Origin: Amyloporia xantha
Lineage: Eukaryota; Basidiomycota; Agaricomycetes; Polyporales; Adustoporiaceae
Assembly: GCA_036971615.1 (NCBI GenBank)
Contig: JAYKKR010000003.1
Location: 372,001-436,000 of the forward strand
Reading direction: 5' to 3'
Length of the DNA: 64,000 bases
Made by a program: the position numbers and the translations under genes. Shown here piece after piece: positions 11,057-21,600 of the stretch. The notes under the pieces are model-generated. The model saw nothing but the letters and a program-made list of their open reading frames with translations, ran no database searches and was not told the origin of the DNA. Every line of letters begins with the position of its first letter. The first letter of the stretch is position 1.

Positions 11057-13826
11057 ATGGGAATAGCTATCCTGCAGGCATATCTAGACAAGATCCCAGA
11101 GCAAATAGAGCGATGGTGCAACACGAAAGGCACTGTGAGGGCACCCATTGTCGATGAGGCTGTCAATATCCTCATGGAACAATTTGCAAAGCTGACAGAT
11201 AAGAATGGCCTGAAAAAGGTCAAACCAACAGTTCATGGCATCGTCATCTTCATCATTCACACATTTCTACAGTCCCTGGGGACCTATTTCAGCAACCACT
11301 ACCGAATCGTAGAACCCCAGGTGCCCATCCCTGGAACGAAAAAAGGTCAGCGAGGGAGATGTATCAAGAGGAGCACAAAACAGAGCTGCTAAGGGTGGCC
11401 AACGAAAGGATGGGAGGACAAGGTCTGGCCCACCAGAAGATAGGCACATACACCAAGGTAGTGAGCAAGTATTGGGGCAAACTGGATGAGGATGCAAAGG
11501 CGGACTACCAGATGAAGGCGGATGTGTTCAACAATGACACCAAAGAGGTCAAGGCTGGATCTTCGGCGTGAGTGGGAGCGCGACCTTTGTGCTAAGTTAA
11601 CGGCAGCTGATGGCGACGCAGGAAAGCGGACAAGGAGCTCATTCCGTTTCTGAGGAAATACGCTCGAGAGGCATACCGACGCCATGGTGTCAGGATCTTT
11701 ACGTTGAGTAGCTACAAATCTCCTGATGGGAGAGTCGTCATTCAGGAGTGAGCAGGCAATTTGTATCGCCTCTCACCGCTCTGACCGCTTTTCACAGACA
11801 CGACTTCAACGATGAGATGGAGAATGGAAAAGCCTTTTCCAAGGTGGACGATTGGCACGTAGATACGATGGTCAAATGGGCCAAGTACAGTACAAAGGCA
11901 TTTGATAGCAATTGCGAGGCGAGCATTGACAACGGAGAGGGAACGTCTCACGGCACACAGCAAGAGCTGCTGGTCGACGATGGCGGTCTCCCGTTGATAC
12001 CGCCAATGGATGGCGAGGATGCACCATCCCTGCCTGTGATAAAATCCATGATCAGAGACTTTCTGTCTACTCACTACCGTAAGTCTTGATTCACACGGCG
12101 CTCACAAAGACGCTGATGGCGCCATAGAACGGGCTGCAGGAAGCGCCAAAGAGAAGTGCCCTTGGCGCGCGCTCAAAGTGCGTGGGGCTGAATTTATAGA
12201 AGCAGGAATGGTGCCAGACGGCTTCCAATTCGACGATCCGTCACATATGGTCAGGAAGGACATCATTGCGGTCCTGCATCATTGGAGAGCGGCGCAAGAG
12301 GCAAACAAGGGGCAGTGTGCGTTCCGCTTCAAGGCATACCTGAAGAGCAGGGGGGACGAGGATTCGGAGCTAATCCCTGCTGTGTATGAGGCGGCGAGAG
12401 CACCCAAAGGCGCTAAAGGCAAGGTGGGCCGGGCCCCAAAAAGAAGAAAAAGAAGGCGGTGAAAAGCGGCAAGGGCAAAGGCATGCAACGTCTCAGCACC
12501 GATGAGGATAGTGCCGTGGACGACGACACCGAGCACGAGAATTTCAATCTGGACATCAATGTCGGGTCAACTTCCGACGAAGATGATGACAGCGAAGATG
12601 CAAAAGGTGCCGCCCCCAATTGGGCGCTGCTCTCACGTAGACAGCGTCAGCAATGGCTGGAGGCGGCATTGCCATCGCCAGAATTTTGCGTCATCGTCAA
12701 CGCGCTGCCTCGCATGATGGTAGTGACTTCATTTTTCTCCATAAACTAAGGCTTACCTTGCGAGTGATAGAGTGGGCTGAAGACGACAAAGCGGGCGCTG
12801 GAAGGCGCCGACTGGGCGACCTGGCACAACCCGCATCGACACTTGTCCTATATGGTTCATCGCCACGCCAATGGGCTCGATCCAGCGCTGAAGTGGCTCG
12901 ACTCGAAGCCTTATTTGAACAAGTCCAGCAGGCTGACAGGGGACGTCGGCATGATCAAACAAGTGCTCCTCGTGATCGCCATGATAAGCCGCGATCTGAC
13001 GGCAGCACAGTTTGCCTTCCAGGATCCCGATGCCCCGCCTTCGGACATTCCACGCCATGTCAGCGAGAGCGCCATACCCTTCGCCATGATTGCCCAGAGG
13101 CTCGACCCGCATGTATCATCGTTGTGCGTGCTGGTGAAGCAGGCACAATCTGTGCAAGGCGATGCCCCATCCATGGAAGGTAGCTCTGTCACCCGCAGTA
13201 GCACTGCGGCCGCGGCGCAGCCAACACCTTTGGAGGCCCCACCACTGGCATTGAAATATGGTCCACCACCGCCCCACGTTCCCAGACAGGGGAAGCCATC
13301 ACCTCGCCCTCCCATGATGCCCACTGGGAATCTCAACAAGGGTCCACCTCCCCCACTCCGCCTGAAGCCTCGCCATTTGCAAACCCTGTGGGCGGAACAG
13401 GGGTGTCGTACGCCTGACCCGCCAGCGGCATTGGCGAGGGAAGCCGCGCCAATCCTCACATCCCCTAAGGTAAGGCGATCACGAGACACGCATAATGGCC
13501 AAGTAGCTCAGCAATCCAGCTCGCCGTTGCCGGAACCTCTGCGAGGCACGCAAAAACATTCGCTTCCGTTTCCAGTCACAGGAAAACCGCCTCCAGCAAG
13601 GCCGCTAATGACCATGGGAAGATCGGTCTTTCCATCCATACCTAAGCGTGCCTTGGGTATGAGACCACGTCCACAACTAGAGGGAGATCACCATCAATTG
13701 ACGGTGCACCGCCTTCCTCGCCAATGGCGCCAGGGCGCGCACTGCCATCCTCCCCCATCGCGCTCAATGACGCAACTGTCTGCCGCGGGAGTATGGATTT
13801 CTCCTCCTCTCCACCTATTGCGATGA
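11057..13826 (+). pseudogene. HMG-box protein of the Kyakuja element, copy 1, one frameshift
   Basis: Predicted exons: 11057-11242, 11293-11567, 11622-11747, 11798-12078, 12128-12719, 12771-13826, with introns of 49-54 nt. Copy 1 has 5 extra bases near 12425-12435 (GGTGGGCCGGGCCCC against AGCGGGCCCC in copy 2). Removing them makes the total exactly 837 codons. Exon 2 carries a divergent HMG box at about residues 80-150: KRSAREMYQEEHK, then KVVSKYWGKLDEDAKADYQ, with the typical Trp-Leu-Lys-Tyr spacing. A Lys-rich nuclear-signal-like stretch and an acidic run (TSDEDDDSEDAKG) follow in exon 5. The last ~200 residues are Pro/Ser/Arg-rich. HMG boxes bend DNA, and a divergent HMG protein is a known companion of KDZ-TET elements. 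An upstream exon cannot be excluded. The 3' end overlaps the next gene (-) by 12 bp. Confidence 0.75.
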
Positions 13827-15189
13827 ATCAGCTCTCACCCGTTTGAGATATGAGGGGCCTACAGGTTCATTTCTCCGACCATGAAAATCATGACAGTGAA
13901 GACGAGAGGAACGGCGGCGGACGGTAGGATCTCGGAGGGGGGTACGGATGGACGCGGAGGGGGAGTGACGGGCGTGGGTGCAGGGGAGGCGGCGGGGGCG
14001 CGGATGGTGGGGGCGCGCGGACGGGGCGGGATGACGACGACGGGGCGGGGCGATTGATGAGGGGGAACTCGGGGGGTAGGGCTCTTCGTCGTCGTCCTCA
14101 TCGGATGGCAGGCCCACGAACTCGATGTGTTCTGTGAATGAGACAGGTGAAGGAGGTCTATGGGAGGACGGGCGGGAAGGGACTTACGATTCGCCGGCGG
14201 CTCGTCGCGGACGGAACATTTCTTCCGGGCGATCATGCACGGCTCGCAGACGTGGCGGCGGGTGCCGTCGCCAGCGCAGCGATACCCCTTGTAGGTGCAG
14301 AACGCGCAGGGCGGATGGTTGAGGTAGGCGATGGGGCCTCGCCGGTCGCGGTTCGGACGATCCGCGAGGTTCTTCTTGAGGTCGGAGGCGGCGGCGGTGC
14401 CAGTGCGACGGGGAGGAACCTTGATCGAAAGACGGGGCGCTTTTGGGGCTTCGGGGCGGCCGTCTTGCCCTTTGTTTGCCGCTTCCTGCCGCCTACGGTG
14501 CGTGGTGGCGGCGGGGATGGCGGGCGAGGTCGGACGACGGATCTGCCTCCTCCTCTCCCTCATCGTCCCCCAACTCCTCGGTCGTCGGGGTTAGCGGCAC
14601 GCTTCCGCCTGGAGAGGCGGCGTGACTTACTTCGTCCGTTTCCGACGGGCTCGTATAGCGGGAGCCTGAGGCGGAGGTGTCGGCGTCGGTGGGAGGAAAC
14701 GAGGCAGGGGGCCAGAGGCTGCGGAGGGTGCGAGCCCGGCGGTTCCAGGTGAAGTTCTGGGTGCCGGCGAGAAAAACGGCGTGATGGGAAGGGGAGAGGC
14801 GCTGCAGGAGAGTGTCATAATATTGGTCTGCGACGGGGAAATCGTCGCGGTAGGCCATGAGCCGGCCGCGCGTCGCGGCGACCCAGACCTGCAGGTCCTT
14901 GGGGGGAGCGCTGCGCGGAGTCGTTTGGTGGCTGGCCACAGCGTGGGCCGCGGACAGGGCCACCTGGCGGGGGTCGCAAAGTTAGGAGGCGGCAGAGATG
15001 GGGAGGAGTGGTCCGGTTGCTTACCCAGGTCTGACCCAGCGCGTTCACCCAGCGGAGCCAGTTTTGCAGGTCCTGGGGCGAGGCGTCCTCATCGAGCGTG
15101 GGCTCCGCGCTGCGCAGAGTGTCGAGGCGCTGTTCGATGACCGGGAGGGAGCGGCGGGCGGCGGTAGGAGTGGTGAGGTCGACAGACAT
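13815..15189 (-). CDS. Unknown protein with a cysteine cluster (gene B)
   Basis: Minus strand. Exon 1 is 15189-15025 (55 codons, starting MSVDLTTPTAARRSL). Exon 2 is 14963-14631 (111 codons). A third exon starts near 14576 with an acidic run (ELGDDEGEEEADPSS). The cysteine-rich part lies in a different frame (about 14460-14188), so a further short intron or a frameshift must lie near 14450-14500. It reads CAFCTYKGYRCAGDG and then CEPCMIARKKCSV, a CX2C-X6-C-X9-CX2C-X6-C arrangement typical of short zinc-binding segments in agaricomycete proteins. A 56-nt intron (14187-14132) leads to a final Pro/Arg-rich exon ending at 13815. The function is unknown. It may be a paralogue of the next gene. The boundary between exons 3 and 4 is unsure. 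Confidence 0.5.
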
Positions 15190-15510
15190 GGTTGCGGAGG
15201 GAGCAGGTCGAGGTCGGGGAGGGCGATGGGGAGGTAAAGGGCGAAGACGGAGGGAAGGGGAGGACGTTGGGGATGAAGAAGCGGGTGCCGTTCCCCTCGT
15301 TTGGCAGCCTCTGGGGGAGCAGCGGGATGCGCGGCAGGGGCGCCTCGAGGTGGGCGCGTGCCCCAGCGCTATCGATCTTAACGCGATCGCGGCCCGATCG
15401 CGTGCATCTGCGATGATCGGACGCCTGAAGGCTCGGGGATTTGCTCGGGGATTAGGACGGCGGACCGACCGAGGACGGTCGGAATTTAAGTGGGTAGGGG
15501 GTGTAAGGAA

Positions 15511-15807
15511 TGGGTACGCGCTACCCTATGAACGGACGGTAGGGCAGGACGAGACAGCGGAACGGAGGAGATGCGATCACGCGGGACAAAGGAGCTCGGC
15601 GGAAGCAAGCATGGCATTCGAACGGAACGACTACAGGACGGAACGCTAATCTACGGTCGATGGGTACGCTACCCTATGAACGGACGGTAGGGCAGGACGA
15701 GACAGCGGAACGGAGGAGATGCGATCACGCGGGACAAAGGAGCTCGGCGGAAGCAAGCATGGCATTCGAACGGAACGACTACAGGACGGAACGCTAATCT
15801 ACGGTCG
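15511..15807. repeat. Tandem duplication of about 148 bp
   Basis: Two adjacent, nearly identical units start at 15511 and 15661 (GGGTACG...CTACCCTATGAACG through CTAATCTACGGTCGA). The first has an extra CG near its start. The second unit runs into the 3' end of gene C, so the duplication probably arose from the tail of that gene plus its downstream sequence. The rest of the space between genes B and C is GC-rich with no gene seen. Confidence 0.85.
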
Positions 15808-16593
15808 ACAAGTCGATGGGAGCGTCGGGCCCTTCCCCGCCAACGTCAGAGAACGAACGGTGGCGCGGGGGACGATAAATAGTCTCCCGGTGGTAACGGA
15901 AATCCTCCTCCGCAGGGGTACGGGCCCGCGAGGGACCTCCCTCCCGACGTCCTCCCCTCCCTCCCAGAGCATGAGCGGCAACACGGATCGAGTGCTCTAG
16001 GTCTTCGAACGCCCGCGGATAGGGACGCATACGGTCCAAAGTGTCCGAGAACTGGCGGGCGACAAGTTCGAGCCGTTCTAAAGCTTCATCGGTACGTTCC
16101 TCGGCGATGCGGGGAGGGGTCCAGAAGGCCTCTTCCGTGTACAACGGGAGGGGAGGCGGAGTACCAGCTTCGTCCCGCTGCGCATTGGAACGAACCTCGT
16201 CGGGGCTCCAGGCGATCCCAGGATAGGGGACTGCACCACGATGGCTCAGGGAGGAGCGGAAGATCGAGTCGATGTAGTGGACGAGCTCGCGGAGGGTGAC
16301 GAAGGCAGTGAGCGGAGGGAGCGTGAGGTTCCCTGCGGCTATGGCTTGGGCTCGAGCTTCATAGGCAAGGCGCTGCGGGACGGGACGTGAGGGGAAGGAA
16401 AGAGAAGTAAAAGAGAAGGTGGACAAACCAGCAGCCAGCGCACTCCGTGCGCCCAGGCAAGCCAAGCAGCCGGATCGGAAGGGCGGAATGAAGGCTCAAC
16501 AACGCACTCAGCGCGAAGCACGTCTACGAGGAGGAGGTAGCGGCGGACATGGAGGGAACCGATGGGGTCGGTGGGTTCGGCAGGCTCAGACAT
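15794..16593 (-). CDS. Unknown 247-aa protein (gene C)
   Basis: Two exons on the minus strand: 16593-16429 (55 codons) and 16372-15794 (193 codons including stop), joined across a 56-nt intron (GTTTGT...CGCAG). The protein begins MSEPAEPTDPIGSLHVRRY and contains DPAAWLAWAHGVRWL, a stretch resembling PQDLQNWLRWVNALGQTW at the same place in gene B. Both first exons are exactly 55 codons, so the two genes may be paralogues. Exon 2 is mixed helical and Pro/Arg-rich and ends DAPIDLSTVD. No known domain was recognised. It lies upstream of, and divergent from, the second KDZ transposase, which may be chance or may mean that it belongs to that element. Confidence 0.55.
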
Positions 16594-17084
16594 GGCGAAT
16601 GAGGCGAAGGGAGGGAAGAGCGCGCGGAAGGAGGATAAGTAAGTCAGGGGAAGAGTCGGAGGGGAGGTAGCGGGAGGTAGCGGGAGGAAGCGGGAGGGAG
16701 AGTGACGTGGCAGCGCACGCGGGACAAGGTATATATGAGGAAGGGGGACGAGGCGGAAGGGGCATCTACCATCTGGTACGAGCTGCGACTGGGATTTTGA
16801 CTTTCACGCGACCGGGTTTTCTTGCTCAGCGGAGCTACACTGCGTTTTACTTCTACGAGAGGGCGAGCAAGCGGCTTGACCCATTTTACTGCGATTCGGG
16901 ATATCTACTGCGTACTTAGGACTGCGACTGCGACTTGACTGGGATAGCACACATAGAGCGCCCCCCATATACCTACGAGTCTCTAGCTCAATCAATTCTT
17001 TTCTCTCTTGCTCATCCTCCGTGCCAGACGCTGCGAACGTCTTCACTCCCCTTCCCCTTCGACTCTTTGATCTGTTCCTTCCAG
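16594..17084. other. Region upstream of the second KDZ transposase
   Basis: About 490 bp with short GGGAGGTAGC-type tandem copies at 16666-16700 and repeated GACTGCGACT-like words near 16780-16935. The cysteine-cluster N-terminus expected of a KDZ transposase is not found here, so the transposase seems 5'-truncated. Nothing else was recognised. Confidence 0.4.
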
Positions 17085-19849
17085 GTGTGCTTATCGCACA
17101 GCGGGAGGAGCACCAAGCCTTACAACGGACAACGTTTTCCCTGATACTGTTACGGTGAGCCTGTCGTGCCTGCGCCATCGCGTAAGACTGACATTGTCCC
17201 AGGACCGCTATCGAGAATTCATGACAGCAGTAAGGGAATACATCTTCCTCAGAGCCACACGACGAGCAGGAATGCAACCGCAGCGGGACCTCCCGCCAGG
17301 TAGTCTCGCTGTGCTGTGCCCTGCATGCCCACAGCCTGGGATGAACATGGACCCTGCATGGGAAGAGCGCCCTCGGAATCTAAGGTCAGTACGCGGAGGT
17401 CACCATCACGCGCGACTCATGTCGACGCCCAGGTTCCTGGACGCGTTATTTCATACTGTAGACGGCAATTTCCACCAAAACCAACGTGACAAGGGCTCGG
17501 ATCCCCATGATTTTCCCTTGACGCTGGGGGCAGCATATTATGCCAATGAGCACGACTTCGAGGACTTTCAGAAACACCTGGGCCCAATGGCTCCAGAGGT
17601 GAGTGAGGACTGGTTAATATGTGGCACGGCACTCAAGTAGTGCTCGCAGCCAAGCACCTGTCACAAGTTCGGTGCAATGGGGTATGGTGGATATTGGGGG
17701 AAGGTGTCGGGGACGGTAGGGCTATCATGTGCGAGACACATGTTCATTTTGCCCGGGGGGGGGTGTTCATTTGCAGAAGGGGGAACGGCAAGTCCAATGA
17801 TGGGTCCGTGATTTCCAGTGATTGACTCCTCCGCAGATTCGCCAACGTCGATTTTGCCATGTTGTCGGGGCTCCAGCGATGGATGCCGCTGCGCATGCAC
17901 GTCAGTGGCTATGATATCAATTGTCAATATCGCATTCATTTCGCGTCGCGGATGCAGTGGTTCCGGGAGACGGTCCCCAGCTTGCGCTCGATTCGGGCAA
18001 CCTACTTCCCGTGGACATTGGCGGCGGTGGGCAAATTTCACCTCCCCGCGCACACTGCCTCATGCCGATACAAATTCTCGTATTATTGGTTGCCGGGAAT
18101 GGGAATGACGGATGGCGAGGCCCCCGAGCGTATATGGGCCACATTGAATGCACTCGGAGGGCGCACACGTGAGATGTCGGCGGGGCACAGGCATGATATC
18201 ATAAATGATCATCATTCCGACATGAATGTGCGCCGTGTGCACAGCATTGGTGAGTAGGGTCATCACGCTGCGACGAGTATGCTTGGCTCACAACAAGTAG
18301 GGCGGGTGCTCGCACAGAAGTACACGCAAGCCGTGGAGCACCACCGGGTCGCGGACGAGCATCTCCGGAAGGTGGAGGAGGGCATCAGCGAGAGCAAGCT
18401 ACGAGCATGGAAGCAAGAGGAAAGGGAATGGCAGAGGAAGATCGTCCATATCGAAAACCACAAAGACATTGATAATCCATACGAGCCACGCAAACAAGCA
18501 GGTTAGTGATGTCTGGGAGGCGATTAGATTGGTGTTATGCTGACGGCGCGAGCAGTGTTGACGCAGAAAGACATTCTGGAGCATTTGAACCAAGAAGCCG
18601 GTCACGAGGGAGGGCTCGGCAGGGGGCTTGTTGGCGCACTTGAGGAAGGAATCGAGCTGCAAGAGCTAAGGTGATTGACATAAAGCCGGCCGCTGTCATG
18701 ACTAACAGCTTGACCACAGAGCGGCGTTGCTATTGGACCTGGCAGACGAAGGTGGAACCGAAGCATCGAATGTCGATGTGTGTGAGCGAAAAGAGCGTTT
18801 CGAGGCCCGGTTTGAGGAATGGAAGGACCTCTATGAACGCTATGTGACCCCGACCGTGTTGGAGGCGGCCAGAAGAGTGGAGGGTGACAGAGGAGTGGAG
18901 AGGACGACGAGGAAGACACTCAGCCTGCAGAGATGACGTAGGGGGGGAAGCGGAAGCGCCACAGGGCTGCCGAGAAGACGAAATCTCCGGCTCGCAGTGC
19001 GGCGTGGCATGAGGTGGAAGCCATGAAAGTTGAGTTACCCTCCAATTGCGATGTTGCGATTCGGAACGAACCTTCTATGGCACGGGTGCTCGAGGTTGAG
19101 AAAAGGCTTAGGCAAGGGCAAGCCAATGATGCCCTCGACGATGTGCGCACACATCTGATCACCTCGTTCGGCTTCAAATGGCAGAAGTGAAACGTCAGTG
19201 GTCAAATAGCCAACACCCGCGCGATCAACAAGATCCGACGTAAACAACAAGCGGTAGAGAAAGCGGCAGATTTATATCGGAGGGCCCGACGCGCGCTGGT
19301 CCGTCTAGGTATGCCTCAAAACGACCCCACATACCGTGTCCTCCAACGAGCGCATGTGGTCCCTTTCGTCATGCATACGGATGAAGAGGAAATCGAGAGC
19401 AGCAGGAAGGCGCCTTCATGGATTTGGGAGGATTTTTCATTTGTGGAGAACACGAGCAATGAAGCAATTAAAGGGTTTTTGGAAGATGGTAAGAGACTTG
19501 ACCTGAAGCATGAATTACTGGCTGATGATGTATAGCTATGCGAGTGCATTGGTTCCGTAGAAGTGCGCTGCAGCAACGGTGGACGGAACAGGTGATGCTG
19601 GTGCAAGAGGAGATGAAGCGGGTGCTACGTTTTTTTCAGCATTGCCAGGAAGTGTGGCTCGAACGTGGGGAACAAAATGAACGTGAAGGTGATCTCGCCC
19701 GCGCGGCATATGCTAGGAAGTAAGCGGCCTCATGTCGGACAACCAGGGATAGAGACTAATTATGGTGCAGACAGGGATATCGATATGAGCGGTTGCAAGA
19801 TAGCTGCATGAACTATTTCAAGGATGCGATTGATTGCACGCGTGTATGA
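17085..19849 (+). pseudogene. Second KDZ transposase, different lineage, 5'-truncated and broken
   Basis: The first recognisable exon (17085-17154) reads VCLSHSGRSTKPYNGQRFP. Exons at 17203-17384 and 17433-17598 carry VLCPACPQPGMNM and TVDGNF. The next blocks are GLSCARHMFILPGG, then YDINCQYRIHF, AVGKFHLPAH, MTDGEAPERIWATLN and REMSAGHRHDIINDH, followed by C-terminal blocks (LEVEKRLRQGQANDALDDVR, then RRARRALVRLG) ending at 19849. Motif wording differs clearly from the Kyakuja copies, so this is another KDZ clade (Dileera-like by inference). A nine-G run near 17755-17763 puts the GER motif out of frame by one. A TGA at about 19188 and frame changes follow. One intron appears to use a GC donor (GCAAGT near 17789). 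The N-terminal cysteine cluster is missing. Confidence 0.8.
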
Positions 19850-20774
19850 TATGCAGGAGCATGAAGTTAGTGTGGTATGATGAGTGAAAATCGGGGGAGC
19901 AGAGTGAGCTATGGGACGATGTGCGAGGCAATGGTATTCATCAACCAGGGCTTGCTGGCAGACGGGGGTTGGATACCATGGATCGGAAGATGTATAGACA
20001 TTGTAATAGTGTAGTAGGAGGAAGCAGGGCAGAGCGGTCAAGGCCCTTGGTGAGTTCGGACCTCACACAGGCCATTATTTTGAACAAAATATATAATTGG
20101 CAGGATGCATCGGCCCTCGCGTGGGATGCATCCGCGCGGGCAGAGGATGCATCGGCCCTTGTGCAGGATGCATCGGCCGTCGCGCGGGATGCATCTGCCC
20201 TGGAGGAGAGGCTGCAGTTGGCGGTCGGATACATCTCTCTTGTACGGTTGTATCTTACTATGGGCTAATACTGCTTCACGTTGTATCGTCAGAACTGAAG
20301 TCCCTCTCCATTGCGGTGAGTGGTGAAGACCTTGTCTGTCATGGAATTAAGCACACATTTGATGCTCAGGATGAGACTAACTGCTGTTGGATTGAGGGGG
20401 ATAGACCACAGTGATTTGATTGTCCTTAATAAATGTGCCCTAATTAAGGCTCCATCCATTTCATCTATTTACTGTATATGTTTAAATACTGCTACCCCAG
20501 TAAACTGTAAATAAGCAGTACTTGTGTAAGTTGGCATCTCCGCCCACTGAGTCCAAATAACCCGCACCTTGTCACCATGCACCAATTAAGCATGAAAGCA
20601 AGAAAAATATGGTGTGCAAGTAAGTACTAGTGTCTATGCCATCATATATGTTTAGAGTGGCAGTATCCACACCGACATCGTCTTTGTTATGGATCTGGTG
20701 ACTTTTGCAGTGAGACTGTTATGATAGGTCTAAGGTCTGCTGAATCCGAGGTAGAAAGGCTATGCTAAATGAAG
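19850..20774. repeat. Non-coding stretch with GATGCATC short tandem repeats
   Basis: Between about 20102 and 20200 the motif GATGCATC(G/C)GCC occurs five times at intervals of roughly 20-25 bp, alternating with GCGCGGG-type spacers. It is open in several frames but looks like a minisatellite, not a protein. The flanks hold no recognisable gene. Confidence 0.65.
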
Positions 20775-21080
20775 CACTGGACTTCAAGATAAGGCTCATA
20801 CCCTGTTAATGGTATAAAAAGGGCTTGATTCCGAGCCTAATAAGACTGAAGTAAGACCACTTTGTGAAGGAAATGAAGTGCCAGACCTCAAGAAGAAGCT
20901 AAGACTGCTATAATGGTATCAAAGGGACTTAAGTCCGAGCCTTGTAAGATCGACGTAAGACCACTTTGTGAAGGAAATGAAGCAATAGACTTCAAAGGAA
21001 AGCTAACACCACTATAGAGGTATCAAAGGGTATTGATTCCAAGTCTAGTAAGACTGGAGTAAGACCACTTTGTAGCCTTT
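20775..21080. repeat. Three tandem units of about 115 bp
   Basis: Each unit contains GGTAT(A/C)AAA(G)GG, a TCCGAGCCT- or TCCAAGTCT-like word and GTAAGACCACTTTGTGAAGG. Units are about 110-120 bp apart and have diverged by several substitutions. No coding frame is kept between units. Confidence 0.6.
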
Positions 21081-21391
21081 CTAAGGAAGAATACAAATGG
21101 ATTCAAGTCCAGACTTGAATATAATGAAGGAAGATTTCAGAGTTAACTGAAGACCGAAGGGCGAAGGCGTGGCAGTGGGATTGTACCAGATCACACAACG
21201 AGCTACAAGTCAATACCTTTGAGCCAGGCTTACTTACTTGTACTGAACTCAAATTCAATAGGTCTTCAATTCCGAGACACAGCTAAGTTCTGTATACCAG
21301 CTACAGAGACTTTAAGTAGAAGAGATTGAATAGACTTGAAGTATTATCAGATAGGTCTTAAGATATGAATAGAAGGTTTCAAAGTAGGACT

Positions 21392-21600
21392 TCAAAAAAT
21401 ACAATGATACTCAAATCCTTCTCAAGTATTGTTGCCAGACTAAGGTCTTTAGGTAGCGTGAAGCAATACCAAAGATCACTACTTAGCGCGAAGCTATAAG
21501 TAGTTTGTCGAGTCTGGGATAGGTCTGATACCAGCGCATAGCTATGGAAAGTCCTACAAAACCAAGAAGGAGACAAGGTCTCAATGTAGCACTGCAGCTT
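21392..21600 (-). repeat. Dispersed repeat, matches 39385-39560 in inverse orientation
   Basis: Read on the minus strand this stretch has GAGACCTTGTCTCCTTC, a CTATGCGCTGGTA word, CAAACTACTTATAGCTTCGC, then TGCTTCACGCTACC and GGCAACAATACTTG in that order. The same words occur on the plus strand at about 39385-39560 inside an insert of Kyakuja copy 2. A shared, non-coding mobile segment is likely; class unknown. Confidence 0.6.

Larger units (their letters stand above)
2254..13826. mobile_element. Kyakuja-type KDZ transposon, copy 1
   Basis: The element carries four genes: an unknown 214-aa gene (-), KDZ transposase (+), TET/JBP dioxygenase (-) and HMG-box protein (+). The order and orientations match copy 2 at 29992-64000. 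The left end starts GAGCCCATTCAGTCATTATA, the same terminus as copy 2 (29992) and foldback element B (41277). The left 2.4 kb is non-coding and repeat-rich, with two versions of the left end (2254 and 3236), which suggests a compound or nested left border. No matching right terminus was found. The stated right limit is simply the stop codon of the HMG gene, where copy 1 gives way to the genes of 13.8-16.6 kb. Confidence 0.85.

Noticed and set aside
12413..12619. Minus-strand open frames opposite the acidic/lysine-rich exon of the HMG gene
   Set aside because: They are the complement of low-complexity Glu/Asp/Lys codons on the plus strand.
20102..20200. GATGCATC repeats considered as a CRISPR-like array
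   Set aside because: Repeats are only about 12 bp with irregular short spacers, and the genome is fungal.
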